A DNA stretch of 21,146 nucleotides from a virus. The notes below the pieces were generated by a model. The model did not search any database and was not told the origin of the DNA. It was given only the letters and a program-made list of their open reading frames with translations. Position numbers and translations under genes: made by a program. The DNA lies in the IMG/VR virus record IMGVR_UViG_3300025138_012061, positions 1-21,146 of that record. The stretch is one strand, 5' to 3'. This document shows positions 1 through 7,668 of the stretch, in pieces; within the stretch, counting starts at the first letter, position 1; the number at the start of each line of letters is the position of its first letter.

Positions 1-132
1 CAGATGAGGGACATCTCCTGATTCTATATAAATTTTAACCTTATCAATTATATCTTCATTACCGACATAACCATCTAATGTACCGGGTCTAAACTTTTCT
101 ACCCATAATGTGTGTTCTTGATTTCCAAACAT
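1..132 (-). CDS. Clamp-loader small subunit (T4 gp44-like), N-terminal fragment
   Basis: The first 44 codons of a gene run off the left edge. The ATG is at 132-130 and the frame is open to base 1. The peptide reads LWVEKFRP, then TLDGYVGNEDI, then a segment ending SGDVPHL. This is the classic N-terminus of AAA+ clamp-loader small subunits (RFC small subunit, T4 gp44), just before the Walker A loop, which lies outside the window. The family loads the sliding clamp onto primer-template DNA using ATP. The start lies one base after the dUTPase stop, and the sliding clamp gene is two genes upstream, which supports the assignment. No clear Shine-Dalgarno site is seen. The ATPase motifs cannot be checked here. 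Confidence 0.85.
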   Translation of the reverse strand, partial: MFGNQEHTLWVEKFRPGTLDGYVGNEDIIDKVKIYIESGDVPHL

Positions 133-133
133 A

Positions 134-571
134 TTAATTACCTGTTGATCCAAATCCACCATCACCTCTATCCGTATCTGTTAATTCAGAAACTTCTTCA
201 AGATCTATTTGTGGTATTGGAATTATTATTAATTGACCTACTCTATCTCCATCTTCATATCTTTTCATTCCTGCAAAATATGTATCCTTTTTAAACTTAT
301 ATCTAAATACAACTTCTCCTCTATATCCTGAATCTATTACTCCAACACCATTTGCCAATCTCAAATCTGTTTTTGATATTGATGATCTTGGAAATAATAA
401 TCCTACATGTCCTTCTGGTATTTCTATTGCAATACCTGTATGATATTGAATAAAGTTGTGATCTGTATTTATTGTATGTTTAGTTGCAACCATATCTAAT
501 CCAGCATCGCCAGACTTTGCATATGATGGAATTGTCACCGTATCTACTAATTTCTTAAACTTTACTTTCAT
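134..571 (-). CDS. dut: dUTPase (deoxyuridine 5'-triphosphate nucleotidohydrolase), trimeric type
   Basis: Hydrolyses dUTP to dUMP and pyrophosphate, keeping uracil out of phage DNA and feeding dTMP synthesis. All five motifs of the homotrimeric family are visible in 145 residues: AGLDMVA (about 23-29), PRSSISK (about 61-67), GVIDSGYRGEV (about 76-86, with the catalytic Asp in motif III), GDRVGQLIIIPI (about 108-119) and the C-terminal glycine-rich RGDGGFGSTG, which closes over the nucleotide in a neighbouring subunit. Length is normal for the family. The ATG overlaps the stop of the sliding clamp gene (TAATG), and the clamp-loader gene follows after one base. It therefore sits between clamp and clamp loader, probably co-translated with both. 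Apparently intact. Confidence 0.95.
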   Translation of the reverse strand: MKVKFKKLVDTVTIPSYAKSGDAGLDMVATKHTINTDHNFIQYHTGIAIEIPEGHVGLLFPRSSISKTDLRLANGVGVIDSGYRGEVVFRYKFKKDTYFAGMKRYEDGDRVGQLIIIPIPQIDLEEVSELTDTDRGDGGFGSTGN

Positions 572-1284
572 TATGCTGTTTGTAATTGTACTAAGTAATA
601 TGTAGATGAATAATCTTTACCTGTAAATGATACTCTTGCTAATCCTGCACTTGATACTTCTAATTTACCTGATTCTGCATCTTTATTTGATTGTAATATT
701 TCCTTAAATAAAGTTGATGAAAAACAAATAACTGACATATCTGTACTACTTGGAGCAGCTACGTCAAATTTAATTCTATTAGTATTAATTGTCGAATAAT
801 TTATAATCATTTCAACTGTTTCATTACTACACTTAATACCAAAATTTTCAGATTCTGGTAATGCATTTTTGGCTTTAATAAACTTATTAGTAAAATCTTT
901 AGATATTTCAATTGATGCATTCCAATCTGGTGTATTTTTTAGATCCGGAACTTGTCTTATAACTGATAGATCAGCTAACATGAATATCATATTAACATCT
1001 TTATCTTTAATCTTCATACTAACAGCTGTTTTACCAACACCATTTACTTTTACATCTAAATCATCACCTACTGCAGATAACATTTTTACTAAACTAGGAG
1101 TTGCATAAACACCTAATTGATGTTCTCCTAAATCTAAATTTGCATTAACTGTTCCTATTACATTTTGGTCATCTGTAATAAATTCTGTATGTAATTTTCC
1201 ATCTTTTGCAATCCATTTTACTGATGTAGTTGCTCCGGCAAGATGATACCGGCCTACAAAATTTAATAATTCATTCTTTTTCAT
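571..1284 (-). CDS. Sliding clamp (T4 gp45-like DNA polymerase processivity factor)
   Basis: A 237-residue protein starting MKKNELLNFVGRYHLAG and ending YYLVQLQTA. Length (T4 gp45 is 228), the alternating short beta-strands, and the neighbours (dUTPase, then clamp loader; polymerase in the same window) fit the trimeric phage sliding clamp, which encircles DNA and tethers the polymerase. I identify it by overall pattern and context rather than by a catalytic motif, since clamps have none. The open frame extends seven codons further to a TTG at 1305, but that would overlap the upstream gene by 20 bases. The ATG at 1284 lies one base after the upstream stop and is preferred. In T4 the clamp also takes part in late transcription; whether that applies here is unknown. 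Confidence 0.75.
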   Translation of the reverse strand: MKKNELLNFVGRYHLAGATTSVKWIAKDGKLHTEFITDDQNVIGTVNANLDLGEHQLGVYATPSLVKMLSAVGDDLDVKVNGVGKTAVSMKIKDKDVNMIFMLADLSVIRQVPDLKNTPDWNASIEISKDFTNKFIKAKNALPESENFGIKCSNETVEMIINYSTINTNRIKFDVAAPSSTDMSVICFSSTLFKEILQSNKDAESGKLEVSSAGLARVSFTGKDYSSTYYLVQLQTA

Positions 1285-1285
1285 A

Positions 1286-2533
1286 TTATTTCGCTTTTTG
1301 TTCAAAAAATTGGTTAAACTTATCTATATTAATTGTTGATATACTCTGTCCTCCAAATTTCTGATAGTATTGTTTATATTTTTCGTATGTCGTAATAGCT
1401 TTATCAGGATCTTCAAACATTTCATAAATGCTTTTTAACACTCCTGCTAAATTATTTGGAACAACATATTGAGCAACATCTTTATGAGCTGCTACTAATT
1501 TATTTACTTCTTTGATTGTATTTTGAAATACATGTACATTATGTAACACCATTCTTGGAACGGCATCTTTATTATATGCATCTAACATTCCCCAATTAAA
1601 ATCTTTACATGCAGGACAATCTAAACTACATGGAACTAATTGATCAAGTTGTAAATCTGGAACTTTATCTTCTACTAATGGAGTAATATTTCCATCATCA
1701 TCTTTTGTGCCTTTTGGCATGTATACATCTGTAAATGACAATTTCTTAAAATTATGAGAATGTAAATACGTCCCATATACAGGATATTGACCAGGTGAAC
1801 TTGAATCTGTTGTAACAACAATTCTATTACCATAATGTTTATTCAAACATTTTTGTATTGTAGATAAAATAAAGAAATCTGATATTTTAGATATTCCTAA
1901 CAAATGTAAGTATTCTAAATTTACCTTTTCAAATTCTCTATTTTTTAACATTAATGCTAATGCCCACATAAAATCAACCAATTTCTGCGGTCCTCCTATT
2001 GCCCATCCATTAAATTCAAAATGTTTAAATTTATGATACCACCATTCATATTCATTAGGATTTGAACCTTGTAACATATTTAAGTACTTAGTCTTACCTG
2101 ATTGATGTTTTTCAAACCATGCAAAATTATCAAAACTAATATCTGCACATTTTGCAAATTGATTTTCATAAACTGTTTTAGGTGGTATATCTAAATTAGC
2201 TGCTACATCTGAATTGGCTTCTAACCAATGAAATATCTTTTCTCTTAAATCATCACTATACTTTAATGCACCTGTTGCAATCTGATAACCTCCTGAGTCA
2301 CCAAACACTAATGTATCTTTACCTAATCCAAATTGCTCACGTGCATCCATTTTCTTATAATAATGACCCGCTGTTAACAGAAATGCTTTATGTCTAAATT
2401 TCTCTGGATAACTATCATCATAAAATCTACATGTTGTACCTGATGACAACTTGTCATCTTTTATTAATGATGATGCAAACCCTCCTGCTGATAAGGAAGG
2501 AAAATATATAAATTCTTTTTGTTTATTCTCCAT
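1286..2533 (-). CDS. TGT-like DNA base transglycosylase (DpdA family candidate)
   Basis: A 415-residue protein of the tRNA-guanine transglycosylase superfamily. Visible marks are FGDSGGYQ (about 77-84; TGT has DSGGFQ, whose Asp acts in base exchange), NGWAIGGP (about 175-182; TGT GYAIGG, base pocket), HLLGIS (about 210-215), a candidate nucleophile Asp in VTTDSSSPGQ (about 243), and a zinc-site-like cluster PCSLDCPAC (Cys 302, 306, 309) with a downstream His in VLHNVH (about 331 or 334). Phage proteins of this kind, with FolE, QueD and QueE in the same genome, belong to DpdA, which swaps guanine in DNA for a 7-deazaguanine. That context is present here, so a DNA target is favoured over tRNA, though not proven. 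ATG 2533 is preferred to TTG 2536. The gene overlaps the glycosyltransferase gene by 11 bases. Confidence 0.8.
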   Translation of the reverse strand: MENKQKEFIYFPSLSAGGFASSLIKDDKLSSGTTCRFYDDSYPEKFRHKAFLLTAGHYYKKMDAREQFGLGKDTLVFGDSGGYQIATGALKYSDDLREKIFHWLEANSDVAANLDIPPKTVYENQFAKCADISFDNFAWFEKHQSGKTKYLNMLQGSNPNEYEWWYHKFKHFEFNGWAIGGPQKLVDFMWALALMLKNREFEKVNLEYLHLLGISKISDFFILSTIQKCLNKHYGNRIVVTTDSSSPGQYPVYGTYLHSHNFKKLSFTDVYMPKGTKDDDGNITPLVEDKVPDLQLDQLVPCSLDCPACKDFNWGMLDAYNKDAVPRMVLHNVHVFQNTIKEVNKLVAAHKDVAQYVVPNNLAGVLKSIYEMFEDPDKAITTYEKYKQYYQKFGGQSISTINIDKFNQFFEQKAK

Positions 2534-3584
2534 CAAATAATACTTTTTTTAATCCATTACATGAAAAATAATTCTCATGTAAAAATGTTGTTAATTTGTT
2601 CAATTTTTTACTCTTTATTATTTCATCATATCTTGATATCCATATTTTTATTTCATTAACTAATAATTGTTTATGTCTTTTATATGAAGTCCAAGATTTT
2701 GTCCATTCACTAGGATATTTAAAATCATCGACATACATTTCTGAATAACTTAATCTATCTGGAACCATTGGTAATGCTCCAGCTAACGCTCCTTCATAAC
2801 ATGATATACCTAATGTTTCTTGAAGATTAGCAGAAAATACTATTTTAGCACTTTCTAATAATTTATGATATTGAGCCTTAGTAAACTCAAATTCTTGGCA
2901 TACTATAAATTCATATTCAGGCAATTCTTTTGCTAAGTCTTTAAATATATTTAATTGTTTCTCCGGTGCAATCCTATGCGGAAATAATATAATATCCCTC
3001 TTTTCTACTGGAGTAAATGTATCTTCTAAATATTCCATTGGCCAACCTGTTCTAAACAATTCAATTTCTTTAAATCCAAAATTCTTTCTAAACATATTTA
3101 AATGATAATCAGATGCAAACCAATTATAATCTATTGCCTGAGCTAATGACTTTTCAAATGTCTTAACCCATTGACTATTAATCAATCTACCTAAAAAATC
3201 ATTTTTATCATAATTACCTGCATGCCAAAATCCATGTATCATAATTGGAATATTTAATAATTGACTCATATACTTCAATTGAATAATAGTTGGATTCCAT
3301 GCATCAGTATAAATAAAGTGATCGCCGTCTTTAACTTCCCCTTCACAAAACAATCTACTTATCTTTTCCATTTGAGCACTTTTATATATGTTAGTGCCAC
3401 CAAAATTTAAAAATGCACCAGGTGTTGTTGCTTCTGGTATATCAATTGGTCCTTCAATAACTTCTATTTCATACTTATCATGTATAAGAGATTGTACTTC
3501 TAATATTTGTGGAATATGAGTTTTCCATTGACCAGTGTATCTACTCTCTACAGCTTCTAAATCTACTATCCAAATTTTATTCAT
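2523..3584 (-). CDS. GT-B fold glycosyltransferase (GT4-like)
   Basis: 353 residues from the ATG at 3584. The C-terminal half carries the hallmarks of retaining GT-B enzymes: FPHRIAPEKQLNIF (about 201-214, with Arg and Lys positions used to bind the sugar-nucleotide phosphates) and an E-x7-E motif in ETLGISCYE (Glu 256 and 264), followed by GALAGALPMVPD. The N-terminal half (MNKIWIVDLEAVESRYTGQW) would form the acceptor domain. The acceptor is not evident. It overlaps the TGT/DpdA-like gene by 11 bases, so it may act on phage DNA or on the deazaguanine, as T4 glucosyltransferases act on hydroxymethylcytosine. Cell-surface or virion protein glycosylation is the alternative. A longer frame to 3668 exists but would overlap the upstream gene by 92 bases; the ATG at 3584 gives an 8-base overlap. 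Confidence 0.8.
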   Translation of the reverse strand: MNKIWIVDLEAVESRYTGQWKTHIPQILEVQSLIHDKYEIEVIEGPIDIPEATTPGAFLNFGGTNIYKSAQMEKISRLFCEGEVKDGDHFIYTDAWNPTIIQLKYMSQLLNIPIMIHGFWHAGNYDKNDFLGRLINSQWVKTFEKSLAQAIDYNWFASDYHLNMFRKNFGFKEIELFRTGWPMEYLEDTFTPVEKRDIILFPHRIAPEKQLNIFKDLAKELPEYEFIVCQEFEFTKAQYHKLLESAKIVFSANLQETLGISCYEGALAGALPMVPDRLSYSEMYVDDFKYPSEWTKSWTSYKRHKQLLVNEIKIWISRYDEIIKSKKLNKLTTFLHENYFSCNGLKKVLFDGE

Positions 3585-4014
3585 ATCTATCGTATTTATA
3601 ATCATCAGGTGTAACCTTTTGCATATTTTGTATACTTGTACAATATAAACTATATGGAGCATGTACAACTTTTATACTATCATTTTTCTTTAATAACCCA
3701 ACTTCTTTTAAAGAAATCATATACATGATATGAGTCTTGATTCTAATCATATCTGGAATATTATGTAACATAAGAGGTTCACATTCTAAGCTTATTGTTA
3801 TACCTGTTCTATCAATAAATTTATTCATCCAATCCCAATTCAAATCACCTTTATCTTTTATCAATTGTTCTACTGCTCCAGAACAAAAATAGATATGAGG
3901 CATCTTTTCCATATCTACTCCTTTTACTGTAATGTCGGCTATAAATAATGTTTCAACATCTGTTAATCTGCCTTCACATTCTTTACCATACCAATGTTTT
4001 CTAAATCCTATCAT
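3577..4014 (-). CDS. Uncharacterised protein, 145 residues
   Basis: I do not recognise this family. The protein begins MIGFRKHWYGKECEGRLTDV and is mixed alpha/beta, with hydrophobic strand-like stretches (TLFIADITV, PHIYFCSGAV) followed by a helical stretch with WDWMNKFIDR and IRIKTHIMYMI. No signal peptide, membrane segment or known catalytic motif is apparent. It has its own promoter-like element just upstream (4017-4054) and overlaps the glycosyltransferase start by 8 bases, so it begins a transcription unit leading into the glycosyltransferase, the TGT-like gene, the clamp and dUTPase. A role beside the glycosyltransferase is only guilt by association. ATG 4014 is the only sensible start. 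Confidence 0.7.
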   Translation of the reverse strand: MIGFRKHWYGKECEGRLTDVETLFIADITVKGVDMEKMPHIYFCSGAVEQLIKDKGDLNWDWMNKFIDRTGITISLECEPLMLHNIPDMIRIKTHIMYMISLKEVGLLKKNDSIKVVHAPYSLYCTSIQNMQKVTPDDYKYDRYE

Positions 4015-4016
4015 AT

Positions 4017-4054
4017 TAATTTAATATAAGAAATTTTTTGCAAACGACCTAATT
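4017..4054 (-). promoter_or_regulatory. Promoter-like element (TTAG-N20-TATATTAA)
   Basis: On the minus strand ATTAGGT (complement of 4047-4053) is followed, with exactly 20 bases between the TTAG and the second box, by TATATTAA (complement of 4021-4028). The same layout recurs upstream of several other genes in the window. It resembles the Bacteroidota housekeeping promoter (TTTG about 20 bases before TAnnTTTG). The second box ends only six bases before the ATG at 4014, so the transcript would be nearly leaderless. Confidence 0.6.
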
Positions 4055-4060
4055 ATTTAA

Positions 4061-4384
4061 CTACTTTTTTAGTATATCCGAATTTGGATTTACTGTCTCA
4101 TTTAATTTGTTAATATCACTTGCAAGATAATCAAATCTACGATCGGTGGATGATACCCACCCGTTAATTCGATCTACATAATCTTTTTGTAAATCGTCAT
4201 CACTTTTACGTAAATCAATTTCAAGCTTTTCAATCATTCGATCAAGTCTATTTTGAACATCCATTACTTCCATTTGAAGCATATCATGTTCTTGAGCTTT
4301 TTTGTTCAACCTAACCAAATTAATAACTGCAACTATTAAAGCCACAACTATTAATGTAATTAGCACTGTCATAATTATTTCCAT
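4061..4384 (-). CDS. Small membrane-anchored coiled-coil protein
   Basis: A 107-residue protein with an N-terminal hydrophobic segment (MTVLITLIVVALIVAVINLV, about 5-24) that would span the inner membrane, followed by a basic patch (RLNKKAQ) and a long, charged, probably coiled-coil helix (about 34-78, with heptad-like MEVMDVQNRLDRMIEKLEID). The layout suggests an N-terminal anchor with a cytoplasmic tail, as in some phage spanin, holin-associated or membrane-tethering proteins, but nothing specific identifies a function. The start is well supported: AAGGAGA lies seven bases ahead of ATG 4384, one of the few strong Shine-Dalgarno sites in the window. It follows the polymerase gene by 35 bases. 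Confidence 0.75.
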   Translation of the reverse strand: MEIIMTVLITLIVVALIVAVINLVRLNKKAQEHDMLQMEVMDVQNRLDRMIEKLEIDLRKSDDDLQKDYVDRINGWVSSTDRRFDYLASDINKLNETVNPNSDILKK

Positions 4385-4419
4385 AATCTTTCTCCTTTAT
4401 TTAATTATTATTAAAATCA

Positions 4420-6903
4420 TTAGTCGAATGCAAAAAATTTCCCTAAGTTATTATTTTCGGGGACCTTCCCCCATTTCATTGCACCATAAAAATCATTCAA
4501 TTTGTTTGCAAATGCTGATTTGAAAACTTTATTATGATTAATATGCTGTTCTACAAATTTTTCTATTGGCACCGGGTCATCATATCCTTTTAATGCCATT
4601 GTTTCTAAACCCATATTGTTATTTGTCAAATATGTCCATTTAATTTTTTCACCATTAATAATACCACGAATTGTTTTTATCTTATGATGACGTAACATGT
4701 CATTATAATTTAAAGCAGATTTAACATGTACTGGCGTACCCTTCATTCTTACTGCAAATGGCTCATCGCCTTTTCTTGTATACTTTTTAACATTCTTAAC
4801 TCCAATCGGAAACATCACTTCCATTAATGGTAATGTTTTCATATGTTCTTTAAAGTCAAGAATCTTTTGATCTAATGTTACCTTATCAATATCATTCAAT
4901 ATATCTTCTAATATCTGTGCCATGAACTTCCTAAATGATGGAGGAAAGGATGACCTAACAACATCTAATCCTTTCACATCTAATTTTGATACCGTATGAC
5001 CTTCAACATTAATAATCCATTGTGCATATCTTTTTTTGGCAATCCATAAACCAGCCTTGGCAACATTTTCTTGTTTAATATCAAATCTATGAGTATCTAC
5101 ATTATGAAATCGTTTACCGTATATATCATATGACCTATTCATAAAGTCTTGGACTTCATCCGCAATTTCAATTGTTTTATCAGCCATCCATTTTTCATCT
5201 GTTATATCAAAATCCGGATACCTATGTTTAATGATTGGTAATGATGAAAAGAAAGTTGAATCTGTATCTGTATAAATACAATAATCTTTTTCTAGACCTA
5301 ATTCTCTTATATAAAACTTATTTCCAATATCAGCTGTGAACTTAATCAATTGCTGTCCTGTACTTGTAATTGCAACAGCATTGTCTGGATCAAAAAATCT
5401 AAAACCAGGATTACCTAATACTCCATAAAATGAATTCAATAAAATTTTAGTTACCAATTGCATCCTATCAAAATATTCTGCTTTAACATCATCTCCTTCG
5501 GCTTCATATTTCTTTCTTAAATTTTTATATTCAACTCTTTCATTAAACCATTTATCCAATATACTTGGCAGAAATCCTTTAATTTGAGTATCATATACAA
5601 CACCATTAGCGGCAATTGAATATTTATTCTTTTCTAAATATTCTCTTAAGTCTTGACTAGTTTCCCAACCATTCCATTCATCAGAATAATGTTGTCCTTT
5701 ATTTTTTACATATGCATGGCCATTAAACTTCTGTAATTTAGTTACTTTAGTTTCTGGAGAAACATTCAATGTCATGATGATACTAGGATACAGAGATGTT
5801 AAATCGAGGTCGTAAACCCACTTATATCTACCTGGATTAGGTGCCTTTACATATGCTCCTAGTAACTCTAATGGTTCATCTGATTTTCTTAATTTTCTAC
5901 TAGGAGAAACAATATCTAATCGTTTCAAATATGTTAAAGCAGCTCCATCTAAATATCTAGTTGGAAATAAAAAATCTTCATATGGAACATGTCCTTTATG
6001 ACATATACTTCTAGCCAAATCCATCAACTTCATTTTTTGATCTATTTCCCATACCAAATCAACATCATTCATGTTGTAATCAATATAACCTTGTATATCA
6101 TCTCTCATCAAATCATTTAATGAGCCTTCATATTTCATCTTACCTTTACCTAATTCTTTTTGTGATATAGCTTCAAGTGAATAACTTGATTCTTGATTAT
6201 AAGTAAAGTTCTTATAAAGTGCCATATAGTCTAAACATGATACACCAGATATTCTATATCTATTTCTATGTTTTAGCCAAATAACATCATTAATTGGAGA
6301 TAACCCTCTTGCTTGTTTTTCTCCTAATATCCTTACCATTCTATTGTACAAGTATGGAATATCAAAAAAGTCTATATTCCAACCAGTTATTAAAGTAGGT
6401 CTAATTTCTTGATACTTGTTTAAAAATCTAGCTAACAATATTCTCTCATCTGAGCATGAAGTAACTTCATATCCGGGCTGTACAACATTATCAACAACTT
6501 GATCTTTATCTAAAATCCATACACATCTTTGCTTACCTGCTTCATCAAATATTGCAATTGATGTAACTTCATTTTCTGCCTTTTCTGGTGTTGGAAACCC
6601 GGATTCGATATCTACTTCAATATCAATAAACAATGGAGTATGTCCTACTGATGCTTCATCTGAATCTGTATACATATCAATCAATGTTCTCATTTCTGGA
6701 TTGATATCAACTTCATATAAACTTCGATCACCAGGATCTGGATTGTAAACCTTTTCTACTTGTTTGCCATCTAATGCTACAAATTTACCGTAATTTGATT
6801 TACGATAAGCATAAGGCTTATAATCTACTTCAATATGACCTTTTTGGTCATCCCATATGTGTACTTTATTAGTACGTTTGTGATATGCTATTGCTTGATA
6901 CAT
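4420..6903 (-). CDS. Family B DNA polymerase with 3'-5' proofreading (T4 gp43-like)
   Basis: The replicative polymerase, 827 residues (T4 gp43 is 898). Proofreading motifs are intact: Exo I FIDIEVD (Asp 94, Glu 96), Exo II GWNIDFFDIPYL (about 174-185) and Exo III YNMND (Tyr 276, Asp 280). Polymerase motifs are also intact: motif A DLDLTSLYPSII (about 365-376), motif B KILLNSFYGVLGNPG (about 486-500), motif C YTDTDS (about 544-549) and the DNA-contacting KKRY further on. The C-terminus ends LGKFFAFD; a short aromatic tail here may dock on the sliding clamp, as in T4/RB69, which is inference. ATG 6903 directly abuts the stop of the small membrane protein gene. No intein or frameshift is seen. 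Confidence 0.97.
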   Translation of the reverse strand: MYQAIAYHKRTNKVHIWDDQKGHIEVDYKPYAYRKSNYGKFVALDGKQVEKVYNPDPGDRSLYEVDINPEMRTLIDMYTDSDEASVGHTPLFIDIEVDIESGFPTPEKAENEVTSIAIFDEAGKQRCVWILDKDQVVDNVVQPGYEVTSCSDERILLARFLNKYQEIRPTLITGWNIDFFDIPYLYNRMVRILGEKQARGLSPINDVIWLKHRNRYRISGVSCLDYMALYKNFTYNQESSYSLEAISQKELGKGKMKYEGSLNDLMRDDIQGYIDYNMNDVDLVWEIDQKMKLMDLARSICHKGHVPYEDFLFPTRYLDGAALTYLKRLDIVSPSRKLRKSDEPLELLGAYVKAPNPGRYKWVYDLDLTSLYPSIIMTLNVSPETKVTKLQKFNGHAYVKNKGQHYSDEWNGWETSQDLREYLEKNKYSIAANGVVYDTQIKGFLPSILDKWFNERVEYKNLRKKYEAEGDDVKAEYFDRMQLVTKILLNSFYGVLGNPGFRFFDPDNAVAITSTGQQLIKFTADIGNKFYIRELGLEKDYCIYTDTDSTFFSSLPIIKHRYPDFDITDEKWMADKTIEIADEVQDFMNRSYDIYGKRFHNVDTHRFDIKQENVAKAGLWIAKKRYAQWIINVEGHTVSKLDVKGLDVVRSSFPPSFRKFMAQILEDILNDIDKVTLDQKILDFKEHMKTLPLMEVMFPIGVKNVKKYTRKGDEPFAVRMKGTPVHVKSALNYNDMLRHHKIKTIRGIINGEKIKWTYLTNNNMGLETMALKGYDDPVPIEKFVEQHINHNKVFKSAFANKLNDFYGAMKWGKVPENNNLGKFFAFD

Positions 6904-7101
6904 TTAAACTAGTTCTTCAAAAATTCCTAATCCTTCACTTAATGCTAAAACAATAACTGCTGTTGTTATATCAACTGTTAGTAAAATATAACCAAATATT
7001 CTAACTCCTGATTTGATAAAACTAATCAATTGATGTTTTTTAGCATCTGGATATGCTATTAATGATTTTATTCGTCTAGATTGTGCTTTTGCTTTTCTCA
7101 T
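6904..7101 (-). CDS. Small membrane protein, 65 residues
   Basis: A very basic N-terminus (MRKAKAQSRRIKSLIAYPDAKK) is followed by one hydrophobic stretch (about 28-57, with FGYILLTVDITTAVIVLALSEG) and a short acidic end (FEELV). This fits a single-span inner-membrane protein with the positive end in the cytoplasm. I do not recognise a family; the size alone does not justify calling it a holin. It lies directly before the DNA polymerase with no gap and is preceded by a strong promoter-like element, so it is the first gene of a transcript that continues into the polymerase. Confidence 0.65.
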   Translation of the reverse strand: MRKAKAQSRRIKSLIAYPDAKKHQLISFIKSGVRIFGYILLTVDITTAVIVLALSEGLGIFEELV

Positions 7102-7116
7102 AACTTTTTCTTTTTA

Positions 7117-7158
7117 TTATATATAAAGATAAGGAATATATTTCATATAACCTAATCT
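7117..7158 (-). promoter_or_regulatory. Promoter-like element (TTAG-N20-TATCTTTA)
   Basis: On the minus strand GATTAGGT (ATTAGGT complement 7150-7156) precedes TATCTTTA (complement 7124-7131) with 20 bases between TTAG and the second box; the spacer contains TGAAATATATTC, shared almost exactly with the element at 18901-18938. It sits 22 bases before the ATG of the small membrane protein and would drive that gene plus the DNA polymerase. Confidence 0.7.
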
Positions 7159-7161
7159 TTT

Positions 7162-7668
7162 TCAATTTATTTTATAAATGTTTCTATAATTTCTTTTTAA
7201 TGAATTATCATCTAATCCATAACCTACCACCCATTCATCATCTATTTCAAAACAGAAATGATCAACTGGAGGACTATTTTCTTTACGTTTAAGTAACGTA
7301 ACAACTTTTACATCTGATGGCATCATATCATTTACTAATAATAAGATTTCAAACATTGTTTTACCTGTATCAACTATATCATCTACAATATAAACACGTT
7401 TACCTTTACAGTGTATTTCTAAATCTTTTGTAATTTTAACACCTTGTGAATTATCTCTCCCATCATATGATTTTGCTCTAATAAAATCAACTTGTATATC
7501 GATACCCATATCTTTAACCAAATCAGAAAAGAATGCAAATCCACCATTCAATACACAAATCATTACTGGTGGCATAATATCACCTGAAGCTTTATGTTCT
7601 TCTGAAATCTTATGTGCCATTGATCTAACACGTCTTTCTATTTTAAATTCTGGTATTAATATTTCCAT
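7162..7668 (-). CDS. Hypoxanthine/guanine phosphoribosyltransferase-like enzyme
   Basis: Transfers phosphoribose from PRPP to a purine base (hypoxanthine or guanine to IMP or GMP). The 168-residue protein has the type I PRTase fold: VLNGGFAF (about 39-46, pyrophosphate loop), the flexible-loop KSYDG (about 66-70), the PRPP-binding VYIVDDIVDTGKT (about 92-104) and the base-pocket VVGYGLDDN near the end (about 147-155) followed by RN. Length matches bacterial Hpt (about 170-180). Its ATG overlaps the FolE stop (TAATG), so the two are probably translated together. In that setting it may raise the GMP/GTP pool that FolE consumes; acting directly on a 7-deazapurine base is a more speculative option. 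Confidence 0.9.
   Translation of the reverse strand: MEILIPEFKIERRVRSMAHKISEEHKASGDIMPPVMICVLNGGFAFFSDLVKDMGIDIQVDFIRAKSYDGRDNSQGVKITKDLEIHCKGKRVYIVDDIVDTGKTMFEILLLVNDMMPSDVKVVTLLKRKENSPPVDHFCFEIDDEWVVGYGLDDNSLKRNYRNIYKIN

Noticed and set aside
112-294. Plus-strand open frame over the dUTPase gene
   Set aside because: Antisense to a gene with all five dUTPase motifs; Leu/Ile-rich low-complexity peptide typical of an AT-rich shadow.
869-1108. Plus-strand 79-residue frame over the sliding clamp
   Set aside because: Shadow of the clamp gene; no promoter or ribosome site and no recognisable content.
6904-7101. Holin call for the 65-residue membrane protein
   Set aside because: Single hydrophobic span and small size are not specific; its neighbour is the polymerase, not lysis genes.
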